Positions 14,599 through 22,720 of a DNA stretch of 45,201 bases are shown piece by piece. A program made the position numbers and the translations under genes. This DNA is from Actinophytocola sp. (lineage in GTDB: Bacteria; Actinomycetota; Actinomycetes; Mycobacteriales; Pseudonocardiaceae), in assembly GCF_009379765.1 (NCBI RefSeq), contig NZ_WHTD01000054.1, positions 1-45,201 of the forward strand, read 5' to 3'. Position 1 is the stretch's first letter, and every line of letters begins with the position of its first letter. The notes under the pieces were generated by a model that saw nothing but the letters and a program-made list of their open reading frames with translations, ran no database searches and was not told the origin of the DNA.

Positions 14599-14677
14599 AC
14601 CCCGTCCTGGCCGTTATCGTGGGTGAACCTACTGGTGCGGTGTCGGCGGGCATCGCGCCCGGCGACGGGACGATGTC

Positions 14678-15559
14678 GTGCCTCCAGTTCGAACGAGCAG
14701 CGTGTCCAGTCTCCACGAGGCGCGCCTCGCGCTCGGCAAGCGGCTCCGCGAGCTGCGCCGACAGGCAGACCTGAGCGGTCGTGGGCTCGCGGAGTCGCTG
14801 TCGTGGCCGCCTTCGAAGGTCTCCAAGCTCGAGAACGGCCGCCAGTCGCCCACCGACGACGACATCCGGGCGTGGACCAAGGCCACGGCGAGCGACGGCG
14901 AGACCGACGCGCTGCTCGCGTCGCTGCACACCCTCGCGGTGCAGAACATCGAGTGGCAGCGCCAGTTACGCGCCGGTCTCAAGCCGCACCAGACCGAGCT
15001 CGCCGCGCTGGATGCCAAGACGCGCCTGTTCCGGGCGCTGGAGTCGACCTTCATCCCGGGACTGCTGCAGACCGCGGAGTATGCGCGGGCGCGGTTCCTG
15101 CAGAGCGTCACGGTGCTCAAGGTGCGCGCCGATGTCGACGAGGCGGTACAGGCCCGTATTCAACGGCAGGAAATTCTTTACCAGCCGGAAAAACGCTTCC
15201 ACTTCGTGCTCACCGAGGCGGCGCTTCGGTATCGGCTGTGTTCGCCGGAGGTCATGCTCGGACAACTCGATCGGTTGATCGCGTTGTCCGCCCTGCCAAA
15301 TGTCAAGTTCGGCATCATCGATTTCGAGACCGCGTACGCGGTGGCCCCGACGCACGGGTTCTGGCTGCTCGACGACGAGCGGGTGATGGTCGAGACGTTC
15401 TCCGCCGAGCTCAACCTGGCTCAACCGCAGGAGATCGAGCTGTATCGGGCGATCTTCGACTCGATGGCCACGGCCGCCGCGTATGGCCGGCAGGCACGCG
15501 CGATCATCAAACGGATGATCGACCAACTTGCCCCGGAATCAACCCGGAATGACGACTGA
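14678..15559 (+). CDS. XRE-family HTH regulator with DUF5753 domain
   Basis: 293 residues. HTH_31-type helix-turn-helix at about 16-70 (LGKRLRELRRQADLSGRGLAE, SWPPSKVSKLENGRQSP), then DUF5753 from about 105 to 280 with FIPGLLQTAEYARA, RQEILYQPEKRFHFVLTEAALRYRL and PNVKFGIIDF. These Scr1/BldB-context regulators usually pair with a small DUF397-like partner. Here the 74-aa gene occupies the partner place upstream. GTG 14678 has ACGGGA about 9 bases upstream; GTG 14702 is an alternative. It is likely autoregulated through the 24-bp palindrome. The pair may act in development or toxin-antitoxin-like control. Confidence 0.9.
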   Translation: MPPVRTSSVSSLHEARLALGKRLRELRRQADLSGRGLAESLSWPPSKVSKLENGRQSPTDDDIRAWTKATASDGETDALLASLHTLAVQNIEWQRQLRAGLKPHQTELAALDAKTRLFRALESTFIPGLLQTAEYARARFLQSVTVLKVRADVDEAVQARIQRQEILYQPEKRFHFVLTEAALRYRLCSPEVMLGQLDRLIALSALPNVKFGIIDFETAYAVAPTHGFWLLDDERVMVETFSAELNLAQPQEIELYRAIFDSMATAAAYGRQARAIIKRMIDQLAPESTRNDD

Positions 15560-15591
15560 AATATCGGCCTCGCAACGGTTTCCGTTACCTC

Positions 15592-15608
15592 GAGAAATAA
15601 TGAGAAAT
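15592..15608 (+). promoter_or_regulatory. Direct GAGAAAT repeats before the 115-aa gene
   Basis: GAGAAAT occurs at 15592 and 15602 (10-base period), 41-57 bases before the next start. It is identical to the half-site of the palindrome at 14575. The DUF5753 regulator may therefore also control the downstream gene. Confidence 0.35.
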
Positions 15609-15648
15609 CCTCTGTCCTTCCGGGACTCCGCAGCTTTAATGTTCCGAC

Positions 15649-15996
15649 ATGACCCGGGCATTGATCCTGGTTCGACTGAAACCCCGGCAGCCGGACGGGT
15701 CAGTGATCGGCGAGAGCCGGCGAACGTGCCATCTGGTGCCGCTCCCGGACGCCGACGCGATGCCGCGGTTCCTGACCGCATACTGTGGACTGCGCATCGC
15801 GCCCGGGTCCGGGGAGGTGCTGTCGACCCCGGTCGGCATGCCGTGCGAGACGTGCCTCGCCCGCTCGCCGGTACCCGCCTTCGAGATGCTGCAACAGCTC
15901 CGCGGCCTGACCGGCACCGCCGCCGCCGACCCGACCACCGCTCCGGAGCCGCTCGGGACTGCCGGCTCGGCGGGGTCAGCCGGTGACGAGCGCTAG
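15649..15996 (+). CDS. Small Cys-rich hypothetical protein
   Basis: 115 residues. The central part reads TCHLVPLP, then LTAYCGLRIAPG and GMPCETCLARSP. The three cysteines plus the histidine (C-H...C...C-x-x-C) look like a small zinc-binding knuckle, and this pattern recurs in actinomycete proteins beside DUF5753 genes. The C-terminus is a low-complexity Ala/Thr/Gly tail. No ribosome site precedes ATG 15649. An AT-rich TTTAAT lies 13-18 bases upstream, so the message may be leaderless. It overlaps the 3' end of the convergent O-methyltransferase by 21 bases. Function is unknown. Confidence 0.65.
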   Translation: MTRALILVRLKPRQPDGSVIGESRRTCHLVPLPDADAMPRFLTAYCGLRIAPGSGEVLSTPVGMPCETCLARSPVPAFEMLQQLRGLTGTAAADPTTAPEPLGTAGSAGSAGDER

Positions 15997-16644
15997 TGCG
16001 AAGCCGTCGTAGCCCTTGCTGCCGACCGTCTGCACCATCGTCGCGGTCAGTCTCGGTTCGGCGGCCAGCATCTCGCCCAGCTTGCGGGTGCCGACCACCG
16101 ACGGGTCGGTGCTCGTGGCGTCGGCCACCCGGCCGTCGCGCACCACGTTGTCCACGATGATCACGCTGCCCGCCCGGGTCAGCTTGAGCGCCCAGGTGAG
16201 GTAGCCGGGGTTGTTGGGCTTGTCGGCGTCGACGAAGACCAGGTCGAAGGGCCCGGCGCCCTGGTGGTCGAGCACGGCCAGGCTGTCCAGCGCGGGACCG
16301 ACGCGCACCTCGACCTTGTCGGCGAGACCGGCACGCTCGAGGTTCTCCCGTGCCACGACCGCGTGCTTCTCCTCGTACTCGAGGGTCACCATCCGCCCGT
16401 CCTCGGGCAGCGCCCGGGCGAGCCAGATCGTGCTGTAGCCGCCGAGCGTGCCGATCTCCAGGATCGAGCGGGCGCCGTGCATCCTGGCCAGCAGGTTCAG
16501 CATCTTGCCCTGGTTGGGCGCGACCGCGATCCGCGGCAGCCCGGCCGCGTCGCTGGCGGCGAGCGCGGCGCCGAGTACCGGATCGTCGCCGACCAGCAGA
16601 TCGGTGATGTAGCCGTCGACCGCGTCCCACTGCTGCTGTGTCAT
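15976..16644 (-). CDS. SAM-dependent O-methyltransferase (catechol/caffeoyl-CoA type)
   Basis: 222 residues, class I methyltransferase of the cation-dependent O-methyltransferase family. Motif I is [18 protein letters not shown] (about 62-79), the acidic residue follows in TLEYE, and the metal-site region is [13 protein letters not shown] (about 133-145) with IIVDNVV further on. These enzymes methylate vicinal hydroxyls on aromatic or polyketide substrates in the cytosol. Full length. There is a divergent promoter of 132 bases with the F420-type gene. No cluster partner is obvious, so the substrate is unknown. Confidence 0.9.
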   Translation of the reverse strand: MTQQQWDAVDGYITDLLVGDDPVLGAALAASDAAGLPRIAVAPNQGKMLNLLARMHGARSILEIGTLGGYSTIWLARALPEDGRMVTLEYEEKHAVVARENLERAGLADKVEVRVGPALDSLAVLDHQGAGPFDLVFVDADKPNNPGYLTWALKLTRAGSVIIVDNVVRDGRVADATSTDPSVVGTRKLGEMLAAEPRLTATMVQTVGSKGYDGFALALVTG

Positions 16645-16776
16645 GAGCCCATTCCTACCCGTGCGCGGGCGCGCGAGCCACCGAGATCGTCACCGAGATC
16701 ACCGCCCGGGACTGCGGCGTCCCGAGCACTCCGGGCGTGGCCTGCCGCCGACGCGGAACTGGTGTTCACTGGAGGC

Positions 16777-17217
16777 ATGCCACTTGAGGGAGAATATGAG
16801 CCGAGCGCGTCCGATTGGGCCCGCAAGCAGGCCGAGCTGTACGAGAGCTCGGGTGGGGCCAAGGGCACGATGTTGCGCGGCATGCCGGTAGTCGTCCTGA
16901 CCACGATCGGCGCGAAGACCGGTAAGATCCGCAAGACTCCGCTCATGCGGGTGGAGCGCGAGGGCAGCTACGCGGTCGTCGCTTCGCTCGGCGGCGCGCC
17001 CAAGCACCCGGTCTGGTACTACAACGTCGTCGCCAACCCGCACGTCGAGCTGCAGGACGGGCCGGTCAAGCAGGACATGATCGCCCGCGAGGTCAGCGGC
17101 GACGAGAAGGCCACGTGGTGGGCGGTCGCGGTCGAGGCCTACCCGGACTACGCCGACTACCAGCGCAAGACCGACCGCCAGATCCCGGTCTTCGTGCTCG
17201 AGCCCGAGGATCACTAG
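16777..17217 (+). CDS. Deazaflavin (F420)-dependent nitroreductase-family protein (Ddn-like)
   Basis: 146 residues with the family pattern [38 protein letters not shown] (residues about 35-72), followed by [19 protein letters not shown]. This is the split-barrel F420H2-binding domain found in Ddn and F420-dependent quinone reductases. It probably reduces quinones or other acceptors with F420H2. GGAGGC lies only one base before ATG 16777, too close to act normally. GTG 16762, five codons upstream, is a plausible alternative start. The stop is followed by a non-coding remnant region. Confidence 0.88.
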   Translation: MPLEGEYEPSASDWARKQAELYESSGGAKGTMLRGMPVVVLTTIGAKTGKIRKTPLMRVEREGSYAVVASLGGAPKHPVWYYNVVANPHVELQDGPVKQDMIAREVSGDEKATWWAVAVEAYPDYADYQRKTDRQIPVFVLEPEDH

Positions 17218-17556
17218 CCGTACTCGCCGCACCCGCGTAGGTGAGCGCCAGCGCGACGTGCGGACCCGGCGCCGCGAGTGATGGTCCCAACAGGACGGCC
17301 ACGGTGCCGCTGCCGACCGTGGCCGCCTCGACCAGCCACCTTCGGCGCGGCAGAACGAGCGGATCGCCGAGCGGCGGCTTCCGTGCGGCGAGCGCGGCCA
17401 CCGTGACTGCTCATGCCACCCGTCGTGCCGAAGAGCACCGGCACGACGAACGCCCGCCCGCGTGCGGACGGCTCGACCGACACGGTCGCGAGGCTCGCCG
17501 CGACGATCGTCGGTCGCCGGTTCCGCTCGTGCCCCGTCCGACGGAGAGCCGTGCCC
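17218..17556. other. 339-base region without an intact gene; possible decayed membrane-protein relic
   Basis: No convincing open frame on either strand. On the minus strand two frames give transporter-like hydrophobic runs (AAGxxVAVLLGPSLAAPGPHVALALTYAG near 17230-17330, and RPTIVAASLATVSVEPSARG with FVVPVLFGTTGGMSS near 17410-17500). Together they could be a frameshifted end of an exporter gene. I cannot name it. Confidence 0.25.
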
Positions 17557-18381
17557 ATGTCTACCCAGCCGCGCTCCGCTGACCGCACCGTCGTCGTCAC
17601 CGGCGCCTCGTCGGGCATCGGGCGGGCGACCGCTCGCGGCTTCGCCGGCAGGAGTTGGCGGGTGTTCGGCACGAGCCGCCGGGACCGTCCGGACGAGCAC
17701 GGTGTGACGATGCTGCGGCTCGATGTCCGGTCGCAGGACTCGGTCGCGTCCTGCGTCGATGAGGTGCTGCGCCGCGCGGGTCGCATCGACGTGCTGGTCA
17801 ACAATGCCGGAGTCATGCACTCGGGGATCGCCGAGGAGACCACCCAGGCCGAGGCGAGGGCGGTGTTCGACGTGAACTTCTTCGGCACCGTCCGGGTCAC
17901 CGCCGCCGTGCTGCCCGGCATGCGCGCTCGAGGTCGGGGGCACATCATCAACGTCGGCTCGCTCGCGGCGTGGATCGGCGAACCCGGGGAGGCCTACTAC
18001 CCGGCCTCCAAGGCCGCCCTCGCCCGCTACACCGAGGCCCTGCGGCACGAGGTCCGCCATCGCGGTGTCGCCGTCTGCTCGGTCGAACCCGGCGCGTTCG
18101 TCACCGACGTGGTGGACGCGTCGTCGAACACGGCCGCGACCATCGCCGACTACGACGGACTCCGCGAGCGGGCCCGGGAAACCCTGAACCGGAGCCTCCG
18201 CGGCGGCGGCGACCCGCGCAAGGTCGCCGACCTGATCGTCAGGATCGCCGGCACGCGGCGACCGCGGGCCCGTTACGGCGTCGGACCGGAAGCGCTGCTG
18301 GTCCCGCGACTCACGACCCTGCTGCCCCAACGGCTCGTCGAACACCTGCTCCGCCGCGGCTACCGCCTCGATAAGGGATGA
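17557..18381 (+). CDS. SDR-family NAD(P)-dependent oxidoreductase
   Basis: 274 residues, classical SDR: VVVTGASSGIGRATARGFAG (glycine motif, about 11-30), NNAGVMHSG at about 87, serine in INVGSLAAW and YYPASKAALARY as active-site tetrad. The long C-terminus (about 190-274) is basic and resembles the SDRs acting on lipid or retinol-like substrates. ATG 17557 has CGGAGAG nine bases upstream; an in-frame extension to 17413 would enter the non-coding stretch. It stands alone, convergent with the cellulase relic. Substrate unknown. Confidence 0.88.
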   Translation: MSTQPRSADRTVVVTGASSGIGRATARGFAGRSWRVFGTSRRDRPDEHGVTMLRLDVRSQDSVASCVDEVLRRAGRIDVLVNNAGVMHSGIAEETTQAEARAVFDVNFFGTVRVTAAVLPGMRARGRGHIINVGSLAAWIGEPGEAYYPASKAALARYTEALRHEVRHRGVAVCSVEPGAFVTDVVDASSNTAATIADYDGLRERARETLNRSLRGGGDPRKVADLIVRIAGTRRPRARYGVGPEALLVPRLTTLLPQRLVEHLLRRGYRLDKG

Positions 18382-18412
18382 CAGTCGACGAAACCCGGAT
18401 CCACCAGATTTC

Positions 18413-18953
18413 CTAGCGGATCCGGTCGCGGACCCACTCGCCGGCGGGCTTCAACCGCGCCGGGGTGGTGAACGGACCGTTCGGGCAGGTGCCCTCCTCG
18501 AAGACCGCGCCGGTCCGGAAGTCGTCGGAGAAGTTCCAGTTCGTCCAGCTGATCTGCTTGCTCGCCAACAGGTCCAGGTAGCGCTGCGCCATCGCGAAGT
18601 CGTTCGGGCCGTCGCCGGTGTACTCCTGGGTGCCGAACTCCGTCACGAACATCGGGATCCGGTCGGCCGCACGGGACAGCGCGTTCAGGTACTCGTCGCG
18701 GTGTGAGGCCGCGTAGAAGTGGAACGTGTACATGATGTTCGACGCGTCGACCGGGTCGTCGACCACCTCCGACTCGTCCGCGCCGTCGGACACGCCCAGC
18801 GACGACCACGAACTGGTCCTCGAAGACAACCGCCCGTGGCGTGGCGTCGGACGCCTGGCCGTCGGGCACCTGCGCCGCCGTGGCGGTCGCCCAGGGCACG
18901 ACGGCCGCGGCCACCGCGACGACGGCGAGCATGCTGATGCGTGCGGACATCAT
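18413..18953 (-). pseudogene. GH5 cellulase remnant with large internal deletion
   Basis: The 5' end encodes a good signal peptide (MSARISMLAVVAVAAAVVPW, then ATATAAQ) preceded by CGGAGAG. After about 47 residues the frame breaks. A second frame (18413 to about 18780) gives the C-terminal third of a GH5 endoglucanase: SNIMYTFHFYAASHRDEYLNAL, the nucleophile motif FVTEFGT, and ISWTNWNFSDD. About 200 residues including the acid/base region are missing. It is therefore an inactivated, deleted secreted cellulase. An inverted repeat at 18986 looks like its former operator. Confidence 0.8.
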
Positions 18954-18985
18954 TGTCGGCTCTCCGTTCGTTCAGGAGATAAACG

Positions 18986-19006
18986 TTTGTTGCGCGCGCC
19001 AACAAA
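18986..19006. promoter_or_regulatory. Inverted repeat upstream of the cellulase relic
   Basis: TTTGTTG (18986-18992) and CAACAAA (19000-19006) flank CGCGCGC. This looks like a LacI-type operator placed 33 bases before the former start codon. It would be a fossil of carbohydrate regulation. Confidence 0.4.
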
Positions 19007-19016
19007 GCATGCCGGT

Positions 19017-19048
19017 CTAGACCACACCCCACAACCCGACGATCGGCG
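19017..19048 (-). repeat. Copy of a segment of the downstream gene
   Basis: Read on the minus strand, CGATCGTCGG..T.TGGGGTG.GGTCTA is repeated from within the next gene (about 19237-19262), where it encodes PIVGVWGAVYT. Here it would encode PIVGLWGVV in another frame. It is probably a leftover of a partial duplication or of a second gene copy. Confidence 0.4.
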
Positions 19049-19093
19049 GGTTGTGCGGCCTCCTCGACGCCCGAGGTCCAGTCGCACCGACCA

Positions 19094-19726
19094 TCACAGA
19101 TCGTCGAGCGGAACGATGTCGCAGTCGTCGACCTGTCGGATCAGTCGCTCGGCACGGGTCCATCTGATCGCCGGGTCCTCGAACCCCACGGTTCGAACCT
19201 CGGTCGCCTGTAGGCCCGACACGGTTCGGGTGTAGACCGCACCCCATACTCCGACGATCGGGTACTTCCGTGCGCGAATGGCAGCCGCGCCTCGTCTCAG
19301 GGCCGGGCAGAGCCGGACCGACAGCCGGACACACGGGCGGCACACCGGCGGCTCGTCGAGCCCCATCCTCGCGGGCCAACCCGGCCAGTCCTCGCGGAGG
19401 TCCGGAATCAGCCACAGCACGCCTTCGTCGGTCTGATCGGCCGGGCCGGCGCAGACCTGACACAGGAGCTTGCGCATGGCACGCCGCTGCCGCTGCGGGT
19501 GAACGTTGCCGAACTGCGGTCTGCCGTGGCCCGGACGGGAGGTTCGTGTCCTCCACAGCACGTGGTGGCGGTCGCGGTCGAGCACGGTTTCGTCCGCGAA
19601 GCCGATGCCGAGCCCTCGTCGCTCGACCACCTGGCGCGGCACATCCTCCTCGCCGCTCCAGGTGGTGATGTACGGCGCGATGACGTGGCCGGTTCCGGCC
19701 GGGACTTGCTGAGTCTTCGTTGTCAT
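19094..19726 (-). CDS. Conserved actinobacterial hypothetical protein with CxxC/CxxC
   Basis: 210 residues: GTGHVIAPYITTWSGEEDVPRQVV, GIGFADETVLDRDRHHVLW, RRAMRKLLCQVCAGPADQTDEGVLWLIPDLREDWPGWPARM, then PPVCRPCVRLSVRLCPALRRG. The paired CQVC and CRPC form a likely zinc ribbon. Such proteins are widespread in actinomycetes, often next to an XRE regulator with TPR-like repeats and a companion small protein, exactly as here. Function unknown; a mobile-element or regulatory cassette is likely. The ATG at 19726 is not preceded by a strong ribosome site. Part of the 3' end is duplicated at 19017. Confidence 0.75.
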   Translation of the reverse strand: MTTKTQQVPAGTGHVIAPYITTWSGEEDVPRQVVERRGLGIGFADETVLDRDRHHVLWRTRTSRPGHGRPQFGNVHPQRQRRAMRKLLCQVCAGPADQTDEGVLWLIPDLREDWPGWPARMGLDEPPVCRPCVRLSVRLCPALRRGAAAIRARKYPIVGVWGAVYTRTVSGLQATEVRTVGFEDPAIRWTRAERLIRQVDDCDIVPLDDL

Positions 19727-19773
19727 TCGGGTCGTTCGCTCTCGAAGCGTGGATCAAGGAAGGTGTCCGCGGC

Positions 19774-20136
19774 TCAGGCTCGGCCAGGTACCCACAGCCT
19801 CGGCGCGAGCCCCTTGACCAGGGTTGGCGCGCCTGTCCGTCCGGGCTCGGGAAGCTCCAGCAGCGTGTCGACCACCTCGATCAACCCGCCCTCCCGGGAC
19901 CACACCTCGCCCCAGGACGGGTCGAGCCGGAACGCGCGCACGTCGTTGGTGTCGCGGACCGCGATGGCTTCGGACCAGCCGTTTGGCCACAGGCGACCGC
20001 CGGCCACCAGGTCCACGCCACCGTCCTCGACACACTCGATGCTGAACGTCCACCGGTGGTCCTCCCGCAGCGCCACGAGCCGGCTCAGCGCCGGGTAACG
20101 GACCACCGCTCGGAGTTGTGTCTCTGTCAGAGCCAT
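19774..20136 (-). CDS. Hypothetical protein, partner of the XRE cassette
   Basis: 120 residues, MALTETQLRAVVRYPALSRLVAL at the start and LLELPEPGRTGAPTLVKGLAPRLWVPG at the end. There are no membrane helices or cysteines. The RDTNDVRAFRLDPSWGEVWSREG stretch suggests an alpha/beta fold. It is first in a two-gene minus-strand operon with the zinc-ribbon protein 47 bases downstream, and is divergent from the XRE regulator, which probably controls it. AGGAG lies 13 bases upstream of the chosen ATG. Family and role are not recognised. Confidence 0.65.
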   Translation of the reverse strand: MALTETQLRAVVRYPALSRLVALREDHRWTFSIECVEDGGVDLVAGGRLWPNGWSEAIAVRDTNDVRAFRLDPSWGEVWSREGGLIEVVDTLLELPEPGRTGAPTLVKGLAPRLWVPGRA

Positions 20137-20268
20137 CAGCCGTGCTCATCTCCTGTCACGGCTCGAAGCTATGGGCGATCTACCGATCTGAAGGGGGATG
20201 AAAGGGGGAATGCGCAGGTCACGGCCCTGCTCTCATTACCCGAATGGTTGACGTGGCACCCTTGACTC

Positions 20269-21429
20269 ATGGACACCACGACGAGAGTCGGCGCACGCGT
20301 GGCAAACCTGCGCAAGCGGCGCGGTCTCACGCAGGCCGCACTCGCTGTCCGTGCCTTCTACTCGTTGGATACCGTCAAAAAGGTCGAACAGGGGAGGATC
20401 CCTCCGAGCGCGGCGTTCGTGGGGAGAGTCGCGAGGGCTCTCGATGTGGATCCATCCCACCTGTATGGGGTCGAGGACCGCTCGATGGCGGAGGAGTCGA
20501 GCGCGGTCCAGCTCGCCAACCTCCGAGCCGCGGTGGACGCCTGGGACGATCCGCGCCCGGAGGGGCCGCTTCTCAGCCTCGATGCGATCAACCGCCGGCT
20601 CGACGCCATCGCCCGCCAGGTCGCGGGCACGAAGTACGCGGACGCGGCTGGCGAGCTTTCACCTTTGCTGCACCACCTTTACGTACTCGCAGACCGCGCA
20701 GGCTCCGACGGTGAGGTCGCGCGTGCCGCGCTGCACGACGCCTACAGGTTGACCGCCACCGTCGCCGGACGTTTTCGGCAAGCCGACATCGCGGCTGTCG
20801 CATCCGAACGGCACATCCAGCTCGCGCCAAGCACGGGTGATCCGCTCCGGGTTGCCATCAGCGCCTTCCACCGATCGTCCCGATACCTGGGCCTCGGCGA
20901 CTACAGCGGTGGCCTTCGGGTGCTCGAGCGCGTCCAGGCGCATCTGGCCAAGCCGTCCGCGGTCGCGACCCAAGTGCACCTGCGCAACGCCGTGCTGTCC
21001 GCCCGCGCGGGCCGGCTCGATCGTGCGGACGAGTACGTCGTCGAAGCGCGCGCCATGCGACGGGACGGCCAGGCCGACTACCGCGGTATCGACGCCTCCG
21101 CCCTGAATGTCGACGTGCATTGGTGTGCGTTGCCGGTGGAGGCGCTCGACGGGACCGAGGCAGTCCGCCGGGGCGCTGAAGTCCAACTCGCCGGTACAGG
21201 CAAGCCAGAACGGCTCGGTCACCACCACATCGACCAGGCGCGAGCCTGGTTGCTCCACGGCGACCGCAGACGCTGCCTCGACGAGCTCAACGAGGCCCGC
21301 CGCGTCGCACCGTTCAACACCAGGCACCACCCGTCCGTTCACGAGACCATCATCGCGCTGGCATCGGCCGATCGAAGGAAGACGGAATCGCTCGCTGGAT
21401 TTGCCAAGTGGGCCGGAGTCGCGGTCTGA
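20269..21429 (+). CDS. XRE-family regulator with TPR-like C-terminal domain
   Basis: 386 residues. HTH_3-type domain at 6-65 (VGARVANLRKRRGLTQAALAVRAFYSLDTVKKVEQGRIPPS), then a long alpha-helical region with TPR-like repeats (AAGELSPLLHHLYVLADRAG, GLGDYSGGLRVLERVQAHLA, RLDRADEYVVEARAM, LLHGDRRRCLDELNEARRV). This architecture recurs in Streptomyces and Pseudonocardiaceae with the two proteins encoded divergently here. The DNA just upstream has a repeated AAGGGGGAATG/AAGGGGGATG pattern at about 20192-20215 that may be its operator. TTGACG and TTGACT lie close to the ATG. The target and signal are unknown. Confidence 0.85.
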   Translation: MDTTTRVGARVANLRKRRGLTQAALAVRAFYSLDTVKKVEQGRIPPSAAFVGRVARALDVDPSHLYGVEDRSMAEESSAVQLANLRAAVDAWDDPRPEGPLLSLDAINRRLDAIARQVAGTKYADAAGELSPLLHHLYVLADRAGSDGEVARAALHDAYRLTATVAGRFRQADIAAVASERHIQLAPSTGDPLRVAISAFHRSSRYLGLGDYSGGLRVLERVQAHLAKPSAVATQVHLRNAVLSARAGRLDRADEYVVEARAMRRDGQADYRGIDASALNVDVHWCALPVEALDGTEAVRRGAEVQLAGTGKPERLGHHHIDQARAWLLHGDRRRCLDELNEARRVAPFNTRHHPSVHETIIALASADRRKTESLAGFAKWAGVAV

Positions 21430-21437
21430 TCGATCAC

Positions 21438-22157
21438 GTGACGTTCTCTCATCATGACGCGTCGACGGCGGCGGAGATTCTTGACACGGTAGTCCGGCCC
21501 ATCTATGAGGCTAGTGTCGCGTGACCCTGAAACCTTTACGCCGCTGCGGCCAACGCGGCCCCTGGCTGCGTTGGAGAAAAGCCCAAGTACAACCCGGTAC
21601 GAGCGACTTTCCTCCGCCTTGCCAGGAGCCACGTTGATCCACAGCGGACGCAAAGGAACAGGATCACGCGACACTAGTGACGCCGACGTCATTTCGGATC
21701 CGTTCTACTCGGCCGACCGATTTATCGAGCGGGTAGCAGGGTATATTCGAGCGCCGGGATTCGAGCTTGTAGCCGCATATCACGAGTCGGATCCGTTGAC
21801 AGATAGGGGCTTGCGTTCGGTTATGCTCTGCCGAAGAACGCCCGCTGGTGGCAAGGGCTTACGACGCCGGTGCCTGACGGGTTCGCCGAGGAGTCCGGAA
21901 AGCGCACGTTCGCACTCAACGAACTGATGGTCGTGCCTTTGTGGCAAGGTCGAGGTGTGGCGCACTCCTTGCACGACGAGCTTCTTGGTGGCCGCTCCGA
22001 GGCACGGGCGACTCTGCTGGTCCGGGAAAACAATTCGTCGGCGCAGAATGCCTACGCGCGGTGGGGTTGGCAGAAGATCGGCGAACTTCGTCCATACCCG
22101 GACTCGCCGCATTTCGATGCCATGGTCCTGCCGCTCCCTATCGGTGGGGTCTCCTGA
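21438..22157 (+). pseudogene. GNAT acetyltransferase gene broken by MITE and frameshift
   Basis: Removing the element (21515-21673) and one CTAG joins VTFSHHDASTAAEILDTVV..YEAS directly to DADVISDPFYSADRFIERVAG in frame. A second lesion, a one-base frameshift near 21800, separates VAAYHESDPL from GLAFGYALPKNARWWQGL, with a TAG just before the restored frame. The rest (FALNELMVVPLWQGRGVAHSLHDELLGG, acetyl-CoA pocket QGRGVAH, and NSSAQNAYARWGW) is a standard GNAT domain. The original protein would have been about 185 residues. GTG 21438 is the presumed start. Two independent lesions mean it is dead. Confidence 0.85.
21511..21677 (+). mobile_element. MITE-like element, copy c (subfamily 1), inserted in GNAT gene
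   Basis: 159 bases (21515-21673) flanked by CTAG duplications at 21511-21514 and 21674-21677. Terminal inverted repeats are TGTCGCGTGA..CCTG and CAGG..TCACGCGACA. The core AAGTACAACCCGGTACGAG and CCGCCTTGCCAGGAGCCA is shared. No coding capacity, so a transposase must act in trans. Removing it restores the host reading frame. Confidence 0.92.
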
Positions 22158-22165
22158 GCGTCAGG

Positions 22166-22654
22166 TCAGCGCTTCGGGCGGCTGGCACTGATGTCCTCGA
22201 CGACCGCGCAGGTGCTGTCCACCGGGTCCAGTTCGTTCGCGTGCGCGGCCAGGCGGGTGAGCAGCGACTTCAGCGTCCGCTGCTCGCCGGCGGGGAGGCC
22301 GGAGAGGATGTGCGCCTCCGCGTGGGCGAGCTGTTCCTCGAGCCGGCACAGCAGCGCGCGGCCGGGTTCGGTCGCGACGATCTGGCGGGTCCGCCGGTCG
22401 GCCGGGTCGGGCTTGCGAGCGACGAGGTCGGCGCGCTCCATGTCGTCGAGGAGGTAGGTGAGCACCGTGCGGTCGATGCCCAGCTGCGCGCCGAGGGCCG
22501 ACTGCGACGGCGCCTCGTCCCGTGCGGCGGCGGTGAGCACCTGGTAGCCGCGGTGCCCGCCGGGCACGCCGGTCATCACGACGGCGCTCGACTTGACGTA
22601 CGCGCGGAACACCACGCCGAGCGTCCAGCCGAGGTCGCCGTCCAGTGCCGTCAT
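22166..22654 (-). CDS. MarR-family transcriptional regulator
   Basis: 162 residues with the MarR winged helix: LTAAARDEAPSQSALGAQLGIDRTVLTYLLDDMERADLVARKPDPADRRTRQIVATEPGR, including the wing DPADRR (about residues 45-105). Helices for dimerisation lie on both sides. ATG 22654 follows GGGCGC without a clear ribosome site, so it may be leaderless. It is divergent from the luciferase-hemerythrin gene, and a palindrome at 22685 lies between them. MarR proteins commonly repress a divergent oxidoreductase and respond to phenolics or oxidants, so the neighbour is the likely target. Confidence 0.9.
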   Translation of the reverse strand: MTALDGDLGWTLGVVFRAYVKSSAVVMTGVPGGHRGYQVLTAAARDEAPSQSALGAQLGIDRTVLTYLLDDMERADLVARKPDPADRRTRQIVATEPGRALLCRLEEQLAHAEAHILSGLPAGEQRTLKSLLTRLAAHANELDPVDSTCAVVEDISASRPKR

Positions 22655-22684
22655 GCGCCCTATGGTACGCGGCACAGCAGAACA

Positions 22685-22697
22685 TCTGTCTGACAGA
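22685..22697. promoter_or_regulatory. MarR operator candidate
   Basis: TCTGTCTGACAGA: perfect 6-bp arms TCTGTC and GACAGA around one base, 30 bases from the MarR start and 23 from the divergent start. It is well placed to repress both promoters. Confidence 0.55.
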
Positions 22698-22720
22698 ATA
22701 TCTCGTGGCATACTGATCTC

